Notes: generated by a model not told the origin, from the sequence alone. A DNA stretch of 64,000 nucleotides from Brenneria goodwinii (GCF_002291445.1 NZ_CP014137.1:3782001-3846000); one strand, 5' to 3'; positions 16,513-26,007 are shown, numbered from the stretch's first letter. Program-made: numbers and translations.

Positions 16513-18408
16513 TCAGACTTCAATTTCCGCCTTGTCGCCTTTTTCCTGCAGCCAATTGCGGCGGTCTTCGGCGCGTTTCTTCGCCAGCAGCATATCCATG
16601 ATAGCCATCGTCTGATCGATGTCGTCGTCGTTAATCGTCAACTGCACCAGGCGACGGGTGTTCGGATCCAGCGTGGTTTCACGCAGTTGCAGCGGGTTCA
16701 TTTCACCCAGCCCTTTAAAGCGCTGCACGTTGGGCTTGCCTTTTTTACGCTTGAGCTGTTCCAGTACGCCCGCTTTTTCTTCTTCATCCAGGGCGTAATA
16801 GACTTCTTTGCCAAGGTCGATACGGTACAACGGCGGCATGGCCACATATACATGCCCGCCCTTCACCACCGAGCGGAAATGGCGTACGAACAGGGCGCAC
16901 AGCAGCGTGGCGATGTGTAAACCATCGGAGTCCGCATCCGCCAGAATACAGATCTTGCCGTAACGCAGCTGACTCAGATCGTCGCTATCGGGATCGATGC
17001 CGATCGCCACCGAAATATCGTGTACTTCCTGCGAGGCCAGCACTTCATCGGAAGAGACTTCCCAGGTATTCAGGATCTTACCCTTAAGCGGCATGATCGC
17101 CTGGAATTCGCGTTCCCGCGCCTGCTTGGCCGAACCGCCCGCCGAATCCCCTTCCACCAGAAACAGCTCGGTACGGTTTAGATCCTGCGAGGTGCAATCG
17201 GCCAGCTTGCCGGGCAGCGCCGGGCCGCTGGTCAACTTTTTACGCACCACTTTTTTGGCGGCGCGCATGCGGCGCTGAGCGCTGGCAATCGCCAGTTCCG
17301 CCAGTTGTTCGGCGGTTTGAATGTTTTGGTTCAACCACAGGCTGAACGCATCTTTCACCACGCCGGAAACAAATGCCGCGCACTGCCGCGAGGACAGGCG
17401 TTCTTTGGTTTGTCCGGCGAACTGCGGATCCTGCATTTTTACCGACAGCACATAGGCGCAGCGCTCCCAGATATCGTCGGCGCTCAGCTTCACGCCGCGC
17501 GGCAGAATATTGCGGAATTCGCAAAATTCGCGCATGGCGTCCAACAGACCCTGGCGCAATCCGTTAACGTGCGTACCGCCCATCGGCGTGGGGATCAGGT
17601 TGACATAGCTTTCGGTCAACAATTCGCCGCCTTCCGGCAACCACAGCAGCGCCCAGTCCACCGCTTCGGTATCGCCGTCGATCGCGCCCAGAAACGGTTT
17701 CTCCGGCAGCGTGATCAATCCATTCACCGCTTCACACAGGTAATCTTTCAATCCATCCTGGTAGCACCAGCGCTGCTCGGTATCATTGACCTTATCTTTA
17801 AAGACGATCTCTACGCCGGGACACAATACGGCTTTGGCTTTCAGCAGGTGCGTCAAACGCGATATGGAAAAACGCGGGCTATCGAAGAATTTTTCATCCG
17901 GCCAGAAATGTACGCGGGTGCCGGTATTACGGCGGCCGCAGGTTCCGGTGACGGTGAGATCCTGCACTTTATCGCCATTCTCAAACGCCATGTCATACAC
18001 CTGTCCATCGCGCCGTACCGTCACCTCCACCCGTGAAGACAACGCGTTGACCACCGAGATCCCCACGCCGTGCAACCCGCCCGAAAACTGATAATTTTTA
18101 TTGGAGAATTTACCGCCGGCATGCAACCGGCACATGATCAGCTCAACGGCCGGGACGCCCTCTTCCGGGTGGATATCCACCGGCATTCCCCGGCCGTCGT
18201 CGATCACTTCCAATGACTGATCGGCGTGCAGAATCACATCAATCCGGCGGGCATGCCCTGCCAATGCCTCATCGACGCTATTGTCTATTACCTCTTGCCC
18301 CAAATGGTTGGGACGCGAAGTATCGGTGTACATTCCCGGACGACGGCGCACCGGTTCTAGCCCGCTGAGTACTTCAATCGAATCAGCGTTATAACTTGAT
18401 TGAGTCAT
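16513..18408 (-). CDS. parE: DNA topoisomerase IV subunit B ParE
   Basis: ATPase subunit of topoisomerase IV. It is 631 residues (E. coli 630). The GHKL ATP-binding domain has DNSVDEALAGHA and DDGRGMPVD near the N-terminus. The Toprim metal-binding site shows EGDSAGGSAKQ and ADADSDGLHIATLL. The C-terminus PNVQRFKGLGEMNP joins the ParC interaction region. It heads away from yqiA-cpdA upstream, all minus strand, as in E. coli. Confidence 0.98.
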   Translation of the reverse strand: MTQSSYNADSIEVLSGLEPVRRRPGMYTDTSRPNHLGQEVIDNSVDEALAGHARRIDVILHADQSLEVIDDGRGMPVDIHPEEGVPAVELIMCRLHAGGKFSNKNYQFSGGLHGVGISVVNALSSRVEVTVRRDGQVYDMAFENGDKVQDLTVTGTCGRRNTGTRVHFWPDEKFFDSPRFSISRLTHLLKAKAVLCPGVEIVFKDKVNDTEQRWCYQDGLKDYLCEAVNGLITLPEKPFLGAIDGDTEAVDWALLWLPEGGELLTESYVNLIPTPMGGTHVNGLRQGLLDAMREFCEFRNILPRGVKLSADDIWERCAYVLSVKMQDPQFAGQTKERLSSRQCAAFVSGVVKDAFSLWLNQNIQTAEQLAELAIASAQRRMRAAKKVVRKKLTSGPALPGKLADCTSQDLNRTELFLVEGDSAGGSAKQAREREFQAIMPLKGKILNTWEVSSDEVLASQEVHDISVAIGIDPDSDDLSQLRYGKICILADADSDGLHIATLLCALFVRHFRSVVKGGHVYVAMPPLYRIDLGKEVYYALDEEEKAGVLEQLKRKKGKPNVQRFKGLGEMNPLQLRETTLDPNTRRLVQLTINDDDIDQTMAIMDMLLAKKRAEDRRNWLQEKGDKAEIEV

Positions 18409-18534
18409 GGTTTGATTTAATTCGTTGTTTTAAATGAAAAATGATGAACGTTACCGATGTGCGCTTCTCACCAGAAAATGACCGACAACGTTCACCTGCA
18501 CGCCGTCGTATCATCACGGCTGACACCCTGATGT

Positions 18535-19116
18535 TCAGTCTGTCGTGAGCCCCAAAAAATTCACTATGGGTGAAAAAAAGTGCTCGAATCCGACAAAGGC
18601 ATGATTACCCCCTGATTCCACTGTTTGACGACAGTGGGTGTAATAGGCTACAGCCTGCCGATAATCCAGCACTTCATCCCCGGTCTGAACCAGTAGCCAC
18701 AATAAGTCGGGCGACTCCAGCGGTTCAACCTGCATGACCTTCAGATCGTAAACGTGCCGAGACTCTAGCACATATTGTTCGCCGGTGTAGGGGTTCTGAT
18801 ATTCGCCCAAATAATCAAGCAATAGCTCAAACGGCTTTACCGCCGGATTCACCACCACGGCGGGTAGGGTAAAACACTGGGATAGCCAGGTGGCATAATA
18901 ACCACCGAGCGAGGAGCCAACAATACCTAGCGGACGACCGGCACGCTCCATCACCAGCGACTCCATCATTTCAGCCGCATCAGCCGGATAAGGAGGAAGC
19001 TGCGGCACCAGCATCTCGATATCAGGATGCTGATGCGCCAGCCACGCCTTTAACGCCAGGGCTTTCGTTGAATGGGGCGTACTGTTGAAACCATGAAGAT
19101 AGAGTAAAGCCGGCAT
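18535..19116 (-). CDS. yqiA: esterase YqiA
   Basis: An alpha/beta-hydrolase-fold esterase of 193 residues (UPF0227). The first strand LYLHGFNSTPHSTKA and the nucleophile elbow GSSLGGYYA (serine in GxSxG) are clear; a C-terminal GGNHAFVGFE supplies the histidine. E. coli YqiA hydrolyses short-chain acyl esters and palmitoyl-CoA in vitro; its physiological role is unclear. The ATG shares one base with the cpdA stop, so the two are coupled, and parE follows. Confidence 0.95.
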   Translation of the reverse strand: MPALLYLHGFNSTPHSTKALALKAWLAHQHPDIEMLVPQLPPYPADAAEMMESLVMERAGRPLGIVGSSLGGYYATWLSQCFTLPAVVVNPAVKPFELLLDYLGEYQNPYTGEQYVLESRHVYDLKVMQVEPLESPDLLWLLVQTGDEVLDYRQAVAYYTHCRQTVESGGNHAFVGFEHFFSPIVNFLGLTTD

Positions 19117-19943
19117 CAGTAACCGTCCGAATCCATGTCAGGCAGGAATTCGCTGCCCGCCAGACGAAACACCTCGGTTTCCAACCTGCCGTCCGGCATT
19201 AAATCCAGATAACGCCAGCCCGGCGCGACATCGTCGATGGCGAAATTGGTGCAGTGCGGTTTAAACTGCACGCAGGTGGATGGCGTTGCCAGCAGGCGTT
19301 TGCCGTGCCACTCAAGATCGAGTTCCTGATGAATATGCCCGCACAAAACGGTGTTCACCAATGGATAACGATCCAGCACCGCGGCCAGATTGTGCGCGTT
19401 GCGCAAGCTGTGTTGATCGAGCCAGTTGCAGCCGGAAGGGTGGGGATGATGATGGAGCAATAGCAGAGTAAAACGATCCGGCTGGCTTTGCAGGCTACGT
19501 TCGAGCCAATCGAGCTGATAGTCGCTGAGTTCGCCGTGCGGTACGCCGAACACCTGGCTATCCAGCAGAATAATCTGCCATTTATCGCCCAACAGCACAT
19601 GTTTGGACGGCTCAATCCCCTCTTCGTCCAGCGTATCGAACATCGCCGGCTGAAAATCATGGTTACCCGGCAGCCACACGCAAGGCGCCGACAATTGGCG
19701 GATCCCACGGGAGAAGTGACGATAGGCTTCCAGTGAATGGTCCTGTGCCAAATCGCCTGTCGCGACGATCAAATCGAATGCATATTGCTGCGCCTGGATG
19801 GCATTCAACACAGAGTGATAACTGCGATATGTGTTAACGCCAAGCAGTGTCTCATGCTCACCGGCAAAAAGGTGGGTGTCTGTTATTTGTAAAATCCTGA
19901 TTCTGGCCCCACTCGCCACAGGAAGTGTCAACAGGCTTTCCAA
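19116..19943 (-). CDS. cpdA: 3',5'-cyclic-AMP phosphodiesterase CpdA
   Basis: Class III cyclic nucleotide phosphodiesterase that lowers cAMP and so tunes CRP signalling. It is 275 residues. The calcineurin-like metallophosphatase motifs are in order: QITDTHLF, ATGDLAQDHS, LPGNHD (residues about 95-100), LLLLHHHPHPSG and VLCGHIHQE. The gene order yqiB-cpdA-yqiA-parE matches E. coli. Cytosolic. Confidence 0.97.
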   Translation of the reverse strand: MESLLTLPVASGARIRILQITDTHLFAGEHETLLGVNTYRSYHSVLNAIQAQQYAFDLIVATGDLAQDHSLEAYRHFSRGIRQLSAPCVWLPGNHDFQPAMFDTLDEEGIEPSKHVLLGDKWQIILLDSQVFGVPHGELSDYQLDWLERSLQSQPDRFTLLLLHHHPHPSGCNWLDQHSLRNAHNLAAVLDRYPLVNTVLCGHIHQELDLEWHGKRLLATPSTCVQFKPHCTNFAIDDVAPGWRYLDLMPDGRLETEVFRLAGSEFLPDMDSDGY

Positions 19944-19973
19944 ATGATGGTGTCCTTGGTTACTTAAATCTGT

Positions 19974-20396
19974 CTAACAAACTGGGATCGACATCGAACC
20001 ATACGCCAAACAATATTTTAGCCAATCAGCCAGAAACTGATTAATTTGATGCTTTTCGTCACGTTGATGTAACTTCTTATTCGGATAATCATAACGTGCC
20101 TTGAAGCGGAAGATCTGCTGACTGGCACACACTTCCGCAACCAGCGCGTCATGATATAACCTGACCGTCATCATGGGCAGGCTCCAGTAACTCACCGCCG
20201 GCGCGGTCTGCTGAATCCTGACCAAAGAGGTATAACGGGTCGATTCGAGGATAGTTAAGCGATAGACGGTATTATTGACGTGATAAACCGCAGTTTCACC
20301 GACTTCGTCGATACGGGGCAGCAAACGCCGTAATTGCATGAAATTGGTTTCGCATAGCCTCATCATTGCCGGGAAATCCGGGGTATAACGCTTCAT
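19974..20396 (-). CDS. yqiB: DUF1249 protein YqiB
   Basis: A 140-residue cytosolic protein of unknown function. MRLCETNFMQLRRLLPRIDEVGE and the C-terminal HQRDEKHQINQFLADWL motif are family hallmarks. It lies five bases past nudF and 30 before cpdA, so it is probably in the nudF-yqiB-cpdA-yqiA-parE transcription unit. No catalytic motif is apparent. Confidence 0.93.
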   Translation of the reverse strand: MKRYTPDFPAMMRLCETNFMQLRRLLPRIDEVGETAVYHVNNTVYRLTILESTRYTSLVRIQQTAPAVSYWSLPMMTVRLYHDALVAEVCASQQIFRFKARYDYPNKKLHQRDEKHQINQFLADWLKYCLAYGSMSIPVC

Positions 20397-20400
20397 AAAT

Positions 20401-21033
20401 TCAATCCACCCACTCGTTTCTCAGTTTTTCATGGTGCAACGCCAACCATTGCAAGGCAATGACGGAAGCTGCGTTATCGATAATCCCTTCCTCAACCCAC
20501 TGATAGCTCTGTTCACGACTCACCACATGCACCCGGATATCTTCATTTTCTTCCGCCAGGCCATGAATCCCTGCCGCGGTGCGGGTATCCACTTCCCCCA
20601 CCATAACAGCCAAACGCTCGCTGGTGCCACCAGGACTGGCAAGATAGTTGACGATCGGCTGACAGCGACCGACGACCAGGCCGGCTTCTTCCTGGGCTTC
20701 CCGCCGGGCGACGTCTTCCAGGCTTTCCCCCGGTTCGATCATGCCGGCGACCAGTTCCAGCAGCCAAGGGGAAACGCTGCTGTCATAAGCGGCGATGCGT
20801 ATCTGTTCAACCAACACCACTTCATCGCGCACAGGATCATACGGCAGCAGAACAACCGCATGCCCGCGCTCGAAGATCTCGCGGCTGACTTCATCACTCA
20901 TTTCACCATTAAACAGGCGATGACGGAAACGATAGCGCACCAGCGAAAAAAAACCTTTATATAATTCTTCTCGTGCAATAATTTCTACGTCATCTTTATT
21001 AAAGGTGACAGGACTGGATACTGAAGACACCAT
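20401..21033 (-). CDS. nudF: ADP-ribose pyrophosphatase NudF
   Basis: A Nudix hydrolase that splits ADP-ribose to AMP and ribose-5-phosphate and also acts on ADP-sugars. It is 210 residues (E. coli 209). The Nudix box GMIEPGESLEDVARREAQEEAG (about residues 96-117) is complete, with the metal-binding REAQEE. The start ATG lies in a divergent 344-base region shared with tolC. Confidence 0.96.
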   Translation of the reverse strand: MVSSVSSPVTFNKDDVEIIAREELYKGFFSLVRYRFRHRLFNGEMSDEVSREIFERGHAVVLLPYDPVRDEVVLVEQIRIAAYDSSVSPWLLELVAGMIEPGESLEDVARREAQEEAGLVVGRCQPIVNYLASPGGTSERLAVMVGEVDTRTAAGIHGLAEENEDIRVHVVSREQSYQWVEEGIIDNAASVIALQWLALHHEKLRNEWVD

Positions 21034-21377
21034 AGTTCAACTCCTGTTCCGGGTATTGATGGAATCCATCATTGTATGGCGAAAATTCCAGTCATCATAC
21101 TCGCTGTTGTTTGTGCTAGATTTACATAAAATCAGAATCTATCCCAGCGGGCATTATTACCTTAGACCGTTTTAGTACGGCAAGTGCAAACTGTATACGC
21201 ATGAAAGCCCTGCGCCGCAGAGCCTAAATGATACGGGAGCCTTCCTGATAGGATAGATCCCAAAGATATGGCACATTCAGTTACCTCATCTTATTGGCAG
21301 ATTCTGATAGAATCGGAAACTATTCGTCTTATAGACAGCGCTATCATAGAAACATTGCTGTACAACAAGGAACGCAA
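21034..21377. other. nudF-tolC divergent regulatory region
   Basis: The region probably holds promoters for nudF (leftward) and tolC (rightward). A marbox-like sequence lies at 21268-21287. A weak direct repeat resembling a PhoP box (tgttt...attta, about 21109-21125) is also present but is less convincing. No small gene is apparent. Confidence 0.4.
21268..21287 (+). promoter_or_regulatory. candidate MarA/SoxS/Rob box upstream of tolC
   Basis: The sequence atggcacattcagttacctc fits the degenerate marbox AYNGCACNNWNNRYYAAAYN except for the AAA core (acc). E. coli tolC is activated by MarA, SoxS and Rob, which supports the call by position, about 90 bases before the start. Confidence 0.4.
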
Positions 21378-22754
21378 ATGAAGAAATTGCTCCCTCTTCT
21401 CATTGGTTTGAGCCTGGGCGGTTTTAGTTTAATGAGTCAGGCGGAAAACCTGTTACAGGTATACCAGCAAGCCAAAAACACCAATCCAGACTTACGTAGC
21501 TCAGCAGCCACTCGTGATGCCGCGTTTGAAAAAATCAATGAAGCACGAAGCCCGCTGCTGCCGCAATTAGGTTTAGGCGCGGATTATACTTATACCGACG
21601 GTTTCCGTGATAACAGCGGCGTCAATAATGATGTCAAAAGCGCCTCATTACAGTTAACCCAAACACTGTTTGATATGTCTAAATGGCGCGCCCTGACTTT
21701 GCAGGAAAAGCAGGCCGGCATTGAAGACGTCACCTATCAGACTTCGCAGCAAACGCTCATCCTGAATACCGCAACCGCGTATTTCAACGTTCTACGCGCC
21801 ATTGACTCGCTGTCTTATATCAACGCACAGAAACAGGCTATTTATCGCCAGTTGGATCAGACCACCCAGCGTTTTAATGTCGGCCTGGTTGCGATTACCG
21901 ACGTACAGAACGCCCGCGCCGAGTACGATAGCGTCCTTGCCAACGAAGTGTTGGCTCGTAATACGCTGGACAACTATTTGGAAGTTCTGCGCCAGGTGAG
22001 CGGCAATTTTTATCCGCAGTTGGCGAGCCTGGACATCAACCGCTTCTCGACCCAGAAACCCACGGCCGTCAACAATCTGTTGAAAGAAGCCGAAAACCGC
22101 AACCTAAGCCTGTTGTCCGCGCGGTTGAGTCAGGATCTGGCGCGTGAGCAAATTCGTTACGCCCAGACCGGCCATATGCCGACGCTGGATCTGACCGCTT
22201 CCAGCAGCGTAAGCGATACCAGTTATTCCGGTTCGAACGCCCGCGGCAGTTCATATAACGACACGAACGCCGGCCAGAACAAAGTAGGGATCAGCTTTAA
22301 CCTGCCGCTGTATAGCGGCGGCGCGACCAGTTCGCAGGTAAAACAGGCCCAGCATAGTTTCGTCAGTTCCAGCGAACTGCTGGAAAGCGCCCACCGCGCC
22401 GTCGTTCAAACCGTGCGTTCGTCGTTCAACAATATTTCAGCGTCTATCAGCAGCATCAACGCGTACAAGCAGGCCGAGGTTTCCGCGCAGAGTTCTCTGG
22501 ACGCGATGGAAGCCGGCTATCAGGTCGGCACCCGTACCATTGTCGATGTGCTGGACGCCACCACGACGCTGTATAACGCCAAACAGCAGCTTTCCAGCGC
22601 CCGCTATGATTACCTAATTAATCAGCTAAACATTAAGTCCGCCCTGGGCACGCTAAACGAAAGCGATCTGCAGGCGCTGAATGCCACATTAGGCCAGCCG
22701 GTTTCAACCACGCCGCCAGTGGCCGACAACAACGGCGGCGCAGCGCGTCAGTAA
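21378..22754 (+). CDS. tolC: outer-membrane efflux channel TolC
   Basis: Trimeric outer-membrane channel-tunnel that completes multidrug efflux pumps and type I secretion. It is 458 residues with signal peptide MKKLLPLLIGLSLGGFSLMSQA ending before ENLLQVYQ. Two structural repeats of alpha-hairpins and beta-strands are visible; the second repeat contains LDATTTLYNAKQQLSSARYDYLINQLNIKSALGTL. The ATG at 21378 has AAGGAA upstream; an earlier in-frame start lacks a signal peptide. It is shorter than E. coli TolC (493 with signal) through a short C-terminal tail. Confidence 0.97.
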   Translation: MKKLLPLLIGLSLGGFSLMSQAENLLQVYQQAKNTNPDLRSSAATRDAAFEKINEARSPLLPQLGLGADYTYTDGFRDNSGVNNDVKSASLQLTQTLFDMSKWRALTLQEKQAGIEDVTYQTSQQTLILNTATAYFNVLRAIDSLSYINAQKQAIYRQLDQTTQRFNVGLVAITDVQNARAEYDSVLANEVLARNTLDNYLEVLRQVSGNFYPQLASLDINRFSTQKPTAVNNLLKEAENRNLSLLSARLSQDLAREQIRYAQTGHMPTLDLTASSSVSDTSYSGSNARGSSYNDTNAGQNKVGISFNLPLYSGGATSSQVKQAQHSFVSSSELLESAHRAVVQTVRSSFNNISASISSINAYKQAEVSAQSSLDAMEAGYQVGTRTIVDVLDATTTLYNAKQQLSSARYDYLINQLNIKSALGTLNESDLQALNATLGQPVSTTPPVADNNGGAARQ

Positions 22755-22773
22755 TCATGCGCCATACCGATTC

Positions 22774-22800
22774 AAGGGGAACGGGCTGTTCCCCTTTTTT
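22774..22800 (+). terminator. tolC Rho-independent terminator
   Basis: A nine-pair stem, aaggggaac (22774-22782) with gttcccctt (22788-22796), has a five-base loop and is followed by a T-run. It is 20 bases past the tolC stop. Confidence 0.85.
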
Positions 22801-22973
22801 GTTGTTTTTTCAAGCCGCCGCGACATAACGTCAGGAAATGCTCCCGACATTTTTTATCGCCACCCACCGATAAAGCGAGGCACCGCACAACCGAATGTAT
22901 AGCAACGTAAAGAGTCGCCGGGTTACTGCCATTGGTGCTTTAAATTCAGGCGGCCTTCCCCTATTCTTAAGCG

Positions 22974-22989
22974 CAATTGTTAACAATTG
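22974..22989. promoter_or_regulatory. perfect 16-base palindrome caattgttaacaattg upstream of ygiB
   Basis: The palindrome is exact over both arms and lies 31 bases before the ygiB start, a position typical of an operator or of a site overlapping the promoter. It does not match the CRP, FNR or PurR consensus. The bound factor is unknown. Confidence 0.5.
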
Positions 22990-23020
22990 GGCTTGATGCC
23001 TTCTCTCTGGGATTAACACG

Positions 23021-23683
23021 ATGAAACGCACCAAAAATATCAATCAGGAAACGTTCCGTAAGGGATGGCGAACTTATCGCTTGGCTCCCATCGCGTTAGC
23101 GGTCAGTACGGTATTTGTGTTAGCCGGCTGCGAGCAGGCCGATGAAACGGTTTCGCTTTATCAGAATGCGGATGACTGTTCGCGCGCCAACCCATCCATG
23201 AGCGAACAATGCACCACGGCTTACAATAATGCGCTGAAAGAAGCCGAAAAAACCGCCCCCAAATACGCCACCCGCGAAGACTGTGTGGCAGAGTTTGGCG
23301 AAGCGCAGTGCACTCAGGCGCCGGCGCCCGCCCAGGCAGGCATGGCCGCGGAATCCCAGCAGAGCGGCAGCTTCTGGATGCCGCTGATGGCGGGTTACAT
23401 GATGGGCCGGATGATGAGCGGCGGCGGTTACGCGCAACAGCCGCTGTTTACGTCAAAATCCCCCGCCAGCCCGGCTAACGGACAATTCGTCGACGCTTCC
23501 GGTAAAAACTACGGCAACGCCACCACGGGCCGCACCATCAACGTACCGAAAACGGCTCTGGCGCCCAAACCCGCCACTACCAGCACCATCACCCGCGGCG
23601 GATTCGGCGAAACGGTGGCCAAACAAACCGCGATGCAACGCAGCAGCGCCAGTTCCAGTTCTTCCCGTAGCATGGGGGGCTGA
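23021..23683 (+). CDS. ygiB: DUF1190 lipoprotein-like protein YgiB
   Basis: A 220-residue protein of unknown function, in an apparent operon with ygiC. The N-terminal hydrophobic segment ends in LAGC (lipobox, cysteine near residue 37), so it may be a lipoprotein. The middle has conserved cysteine pairs (DDCSRANP, EDCVAEFGEAQC), a GSFWMPLMAGYMMGRMM hydrophobic patch, and a Ser/Gly-rich tail (SSSSSRSMGG), as in E. coli YgiB. It precedes ygiC by 11 bases. Confidence 0.94.
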   Translation: MKRTKNINQETFRKGWRTYRLAPIALAVSTVFVLAGCEQADETVSLYQNADDCSRANPSMSEQCTTAYNNALKEAEKTAPKYATREDCVAEFGEAQCTQAPAPAQAGMAAESQQSGSFWMPLMAGYMMGRMMSGGGYAQQPLFTSKSPASPANGQFVDASGKNYGNATTGRTINVPKTALAPKPATTSTITRGGFGETVAKQTAMQRSSASSSSSRSMGG

Positions 23684-23694
23684 GGACACATTTA

Positions 23695-24855
23695 ATGAAG
23701 CGAATTGAAATTACCGAACGCCCGGACTGGCGTGAAAAAGCTACGGAATTCGGATTCCAGTTTCACACCATGTATGGAGAGCGTTACTGGTGTGAAGAGG
23801 CGTACTATCAGTTCACGCTGGCGCAAATTGAAGAATTGGAAGATACCAGCGCAGAGTTGCACCAGATGTGTCTGCAGGTGGTGGAGAAGGTCGTCGGCAG
23901 CGATGAACTGATGGCCAAATTTCGCATTCCCAAACATACCTGGGAATTCGTCAGACATTCATGGCGAACCAACCAGCCGTCGCTCTATTCGCGTCTCGAT
24001 TTGGCCTATGACGGAAAAACGCCCGCCAAGCTGCTGGAGAATAACGCCGATACGCCAACTTCACTTTATGAAGCGGCATTTTTCCAATGGCTGTGGTTGG
24101 AAGATCAAATCAAAGCAGGGCAATTGCCGCAAACCGCCGATCAGTACAACAGCATTCAGGAAAAACTGATCGAACGATTTGAAGATCTCAGACTGAATCA
24201 TGGCTTTGGCCTACTGCATTTCGCCTGCTGTCAGGACACCGCAGAAGATCGCGGCACAGTGCAATACCTGCAGGATTGCGCGCTGGAAGCGGGCCTGCCG
24301 AGCGAGTTTCTTTATATTGAGGAAATCGGCCTCGGTGAAAAAGGACAGTTTACCGATCTGGAAAATCAGGTCATTAGTAATCTGTTTAAACTCTACCCGT
24401 GGGAGTTCATGCTGCGCGAGATGTTTTCCACCAAGCTTGAAGATGCCGGCGTACGCTGGCTGGAGCCAGCCTGGAAGAGCATTGTGTCCAACAAAGCCTT
24501 GCTGCCCATGCTGTGGGAGATGTTCCCGGATCACCCGAACCTGCTACCCGCTTATTTCGCGGAAGACGCGCACCCCGAGCTGGAGAATTACGTCATCAAG
24601 CCGCTGTTCTCACGCGAAGGCGCCAATATTCAAATTGTGGAAAACGGCAGGGAGATTGCCGCGGTGGGCGGCCCTTATGGCGAAGAGGGCAAGATCATCC
24701 AGCAGTACCATCCCCTGCCCAAATTTGGCGACAGCTATACGCTGATCGGCAGTTGGCTGGTCAACGATCAGCCTTGCGGCATCGGCATGCGCGAGGATAA
24801 GGAATTAATTACTCAGGATTTATCGCGTTTTTATCCGCATATTATTCTGGACTAG
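23695..24855 (+). CDS. ygiC: ATP-grasp glutathionylspermidine synthase-like protein YgiC
   Basis: A 386-residue protein of the glutathionylspermidine synthase C-terminal family (ATP-grasp fold) without the N-terminal amidase domain. The C-terminal KPLFSREGANIQIVENG and the acidic ATP/magnesium motifs are visible. E. coli YgiC has no established activity. It is translated right after ygiB, so the pair probably acts together. Cytosolic. Confidence 0.94.
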   Translation: MKRIEITERPDWREKATEFGFQFHTMYGERYWCEEAYYQFTLAQIEELEDTSAELHQMCLQVVEKVVGSDELMAKFRIPKHTWEFVRHSWRTNQPSLYSRLDLAYDGKTPAKLLENNADTPTSLYEAAFFQWLWLEDQIKAGQLPQTADQYNSIQEKLIERFEDLRLNHGFGLLHFACCQDTAEDRGTVQYLQDCALEAGLPSEFLYIEEIGLGEKGQFTDLENQVISNLFKLYPWEFMLREMFSTKLEDAGVRWLEPAWKSIVSNKALLPMLWEMFPDHPNLLPAYFAEDAHPELENYVIKPLFSREGANIQIVENGREIAAVGGPYGEEGKIIQQYHPLPKFGDSYTLIGSWLVNDQPCGIGMREDKELITQDLSRFYPHIILD

Positions 24856-24940
24856 CCATAACAAGGCACGGCTTTATACCGTGTCTTCAGGCTGTTGATA
24901 AAGCCAATGATTACTCGCCCCGCTAGTGGAGCTCGCCCCT

Positions 24941-25029
24941 TGGGCCGCCGCAAGCGGCGTTCAAAAACGCACGCGTTTTTGTAGGGGAAACACGAGGGGA
25001 GGTTCCCGTAGGGACGCCTCACCCCCGTG
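24941..25029. repeat. cluster of three palindromes, likely intergenic repeat element
   Basis: Three hairpins lie in a row past ygiC: cgccg/cggcg (24946-24959), caaaaacgc/gcgtttttg (24962-24981, nine pairs around two bases), and an imperfect hairpin of about 16 pairs spanning 24991-25029 around the loop gta with three small bulges. The organised GC-rich palindromes between two genes transcribed toward each other are what dispersed intergenic repeat elements look like. Copy number in the genome cannot be seen from one window. Confidence 0.65.
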
Positions 25030-25086
25030 GTCGCCCCGGGTATCTCGGCTTAACAGACCGGTTTGTCAGCAAGCGCCTTGTTCGCG

Positions 25087-25872
25087 TTATCCCACCTGTA
25101 CCGACAACATACTCAGCGAGCCCATTTCAATCCCGTCCACCGGAATGGTTATCGCTTCTTTACCGTCCCAGCATCCTAAAACGTAAAGCAGCGGCAGATA
25201 GTGGTCGGGCGTAGGATTGGATAATGCCGCGCCGTCATGCCGCATAAAGTTCACCAGCGGATGATCATCCCCTTGATAGGCCAGATTATCGCGGACAAAC
25301 TGATTAAACGAAACCGCCCAGGGATAGGGCTCCGCATCGCCGTTCCATTTAGCCATACGCAGGTTATGCACCACGTTACCGCTGGCGACAATCATGATGC
25401 CCTCATCACGCAGGGCGCCCAGTTTCTTACCCAACTGATAGTGATACGCCGCGGGCTGTGTGCCATCTACGCTAAGCTGCACTACCGGGATGTCGGCTTG
25501 CGGATACATTTTTATCAGCACGCCCCAGGAGCCGTGATCCAATCCCCATTCACCGCGATCCGCCGCCACCGGGATCGGCGCTAAAAGTCGTTGAATTTTT
25601 TCGGCCAAATCAGGCGATCCCGGCGCCGGATACTGCGTATCAAACAGCGCCTGCGGAAAACCGCCGAAATCATGAATCGTCCGGGGCTTATCCATCGCCG
25701 TTACCGCCGTGCCACGGGTATACCAGTGGGCGGAAACCGCTACGATGGCTTTTGGCCGCGGCAATATTTCCCCCAGCTTCTGCCATGTCTGAGTGTACAG
25801 ATTGTTCTCCAGCACATTCATCGGACTGCCATGACCGAGAAACAGTGCGGGCATACGGGAAGCGTTGTTCAT
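25087..25872 (-). CDS. ygiD: 4,5-DOPA dioxygenase extradiol YgiD
   Basis: Zinc- or iron-dependent extradiol dioxygenase of the LigB superfamily; the E. coli enzyme cleaves L-DOPA at 4,5. It is 261 residues. Metal-ligand blocks are ALFLGHGSPMNV near the N-terminus, AVSAHWYTRGTA and, further on, LDHGSWGVLIKMYP and ASGNVVHNLRMAKW. It is convergent with ygiBC, as in E. coli. Confidence 0.94.
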   Translation of the reverse strand: MNNASRMPALFLGHGSPMNVLENNLYTQTWQKLGEILPRPKAIVAVSAHWYTRGTAVTAMDKPRTIHDFGGFPQALFDTQYPAPGSPDLAEKIQRLLAPIPVAADRGEWGLDHGSWGVLIKMYPQADIPVVQLSVDGTQPAAYHYQLGKKLGALRDEGIMIVASGNVVHNLRMAKWNGDAEPYPWAVSFNQFVRDNLAYQGDDHPLVNFMRHDGAALSNPTPDHYLPLLYVLGCWDGKEAITIPVDGIEMGSLSMLSVQVG

Positions 25873-26007
25873 CGCAGTATCCTTAGTAAAATATCAGCAT
25901 CGTGCCACAGCATGTTATGGCAATCACTGTACGCCTTTTGCACATCAGAAAAACTCGGATATCTGTGATAAAGAACATCAATAAATTTGAAGGGATTGTG
26001 TAGGCAT

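Noticed and set aside
17305..18036. 243-residue frame opposite parE
   Set aside because: Antisense to parE with no start context; a side effect of high GC coding DNA.
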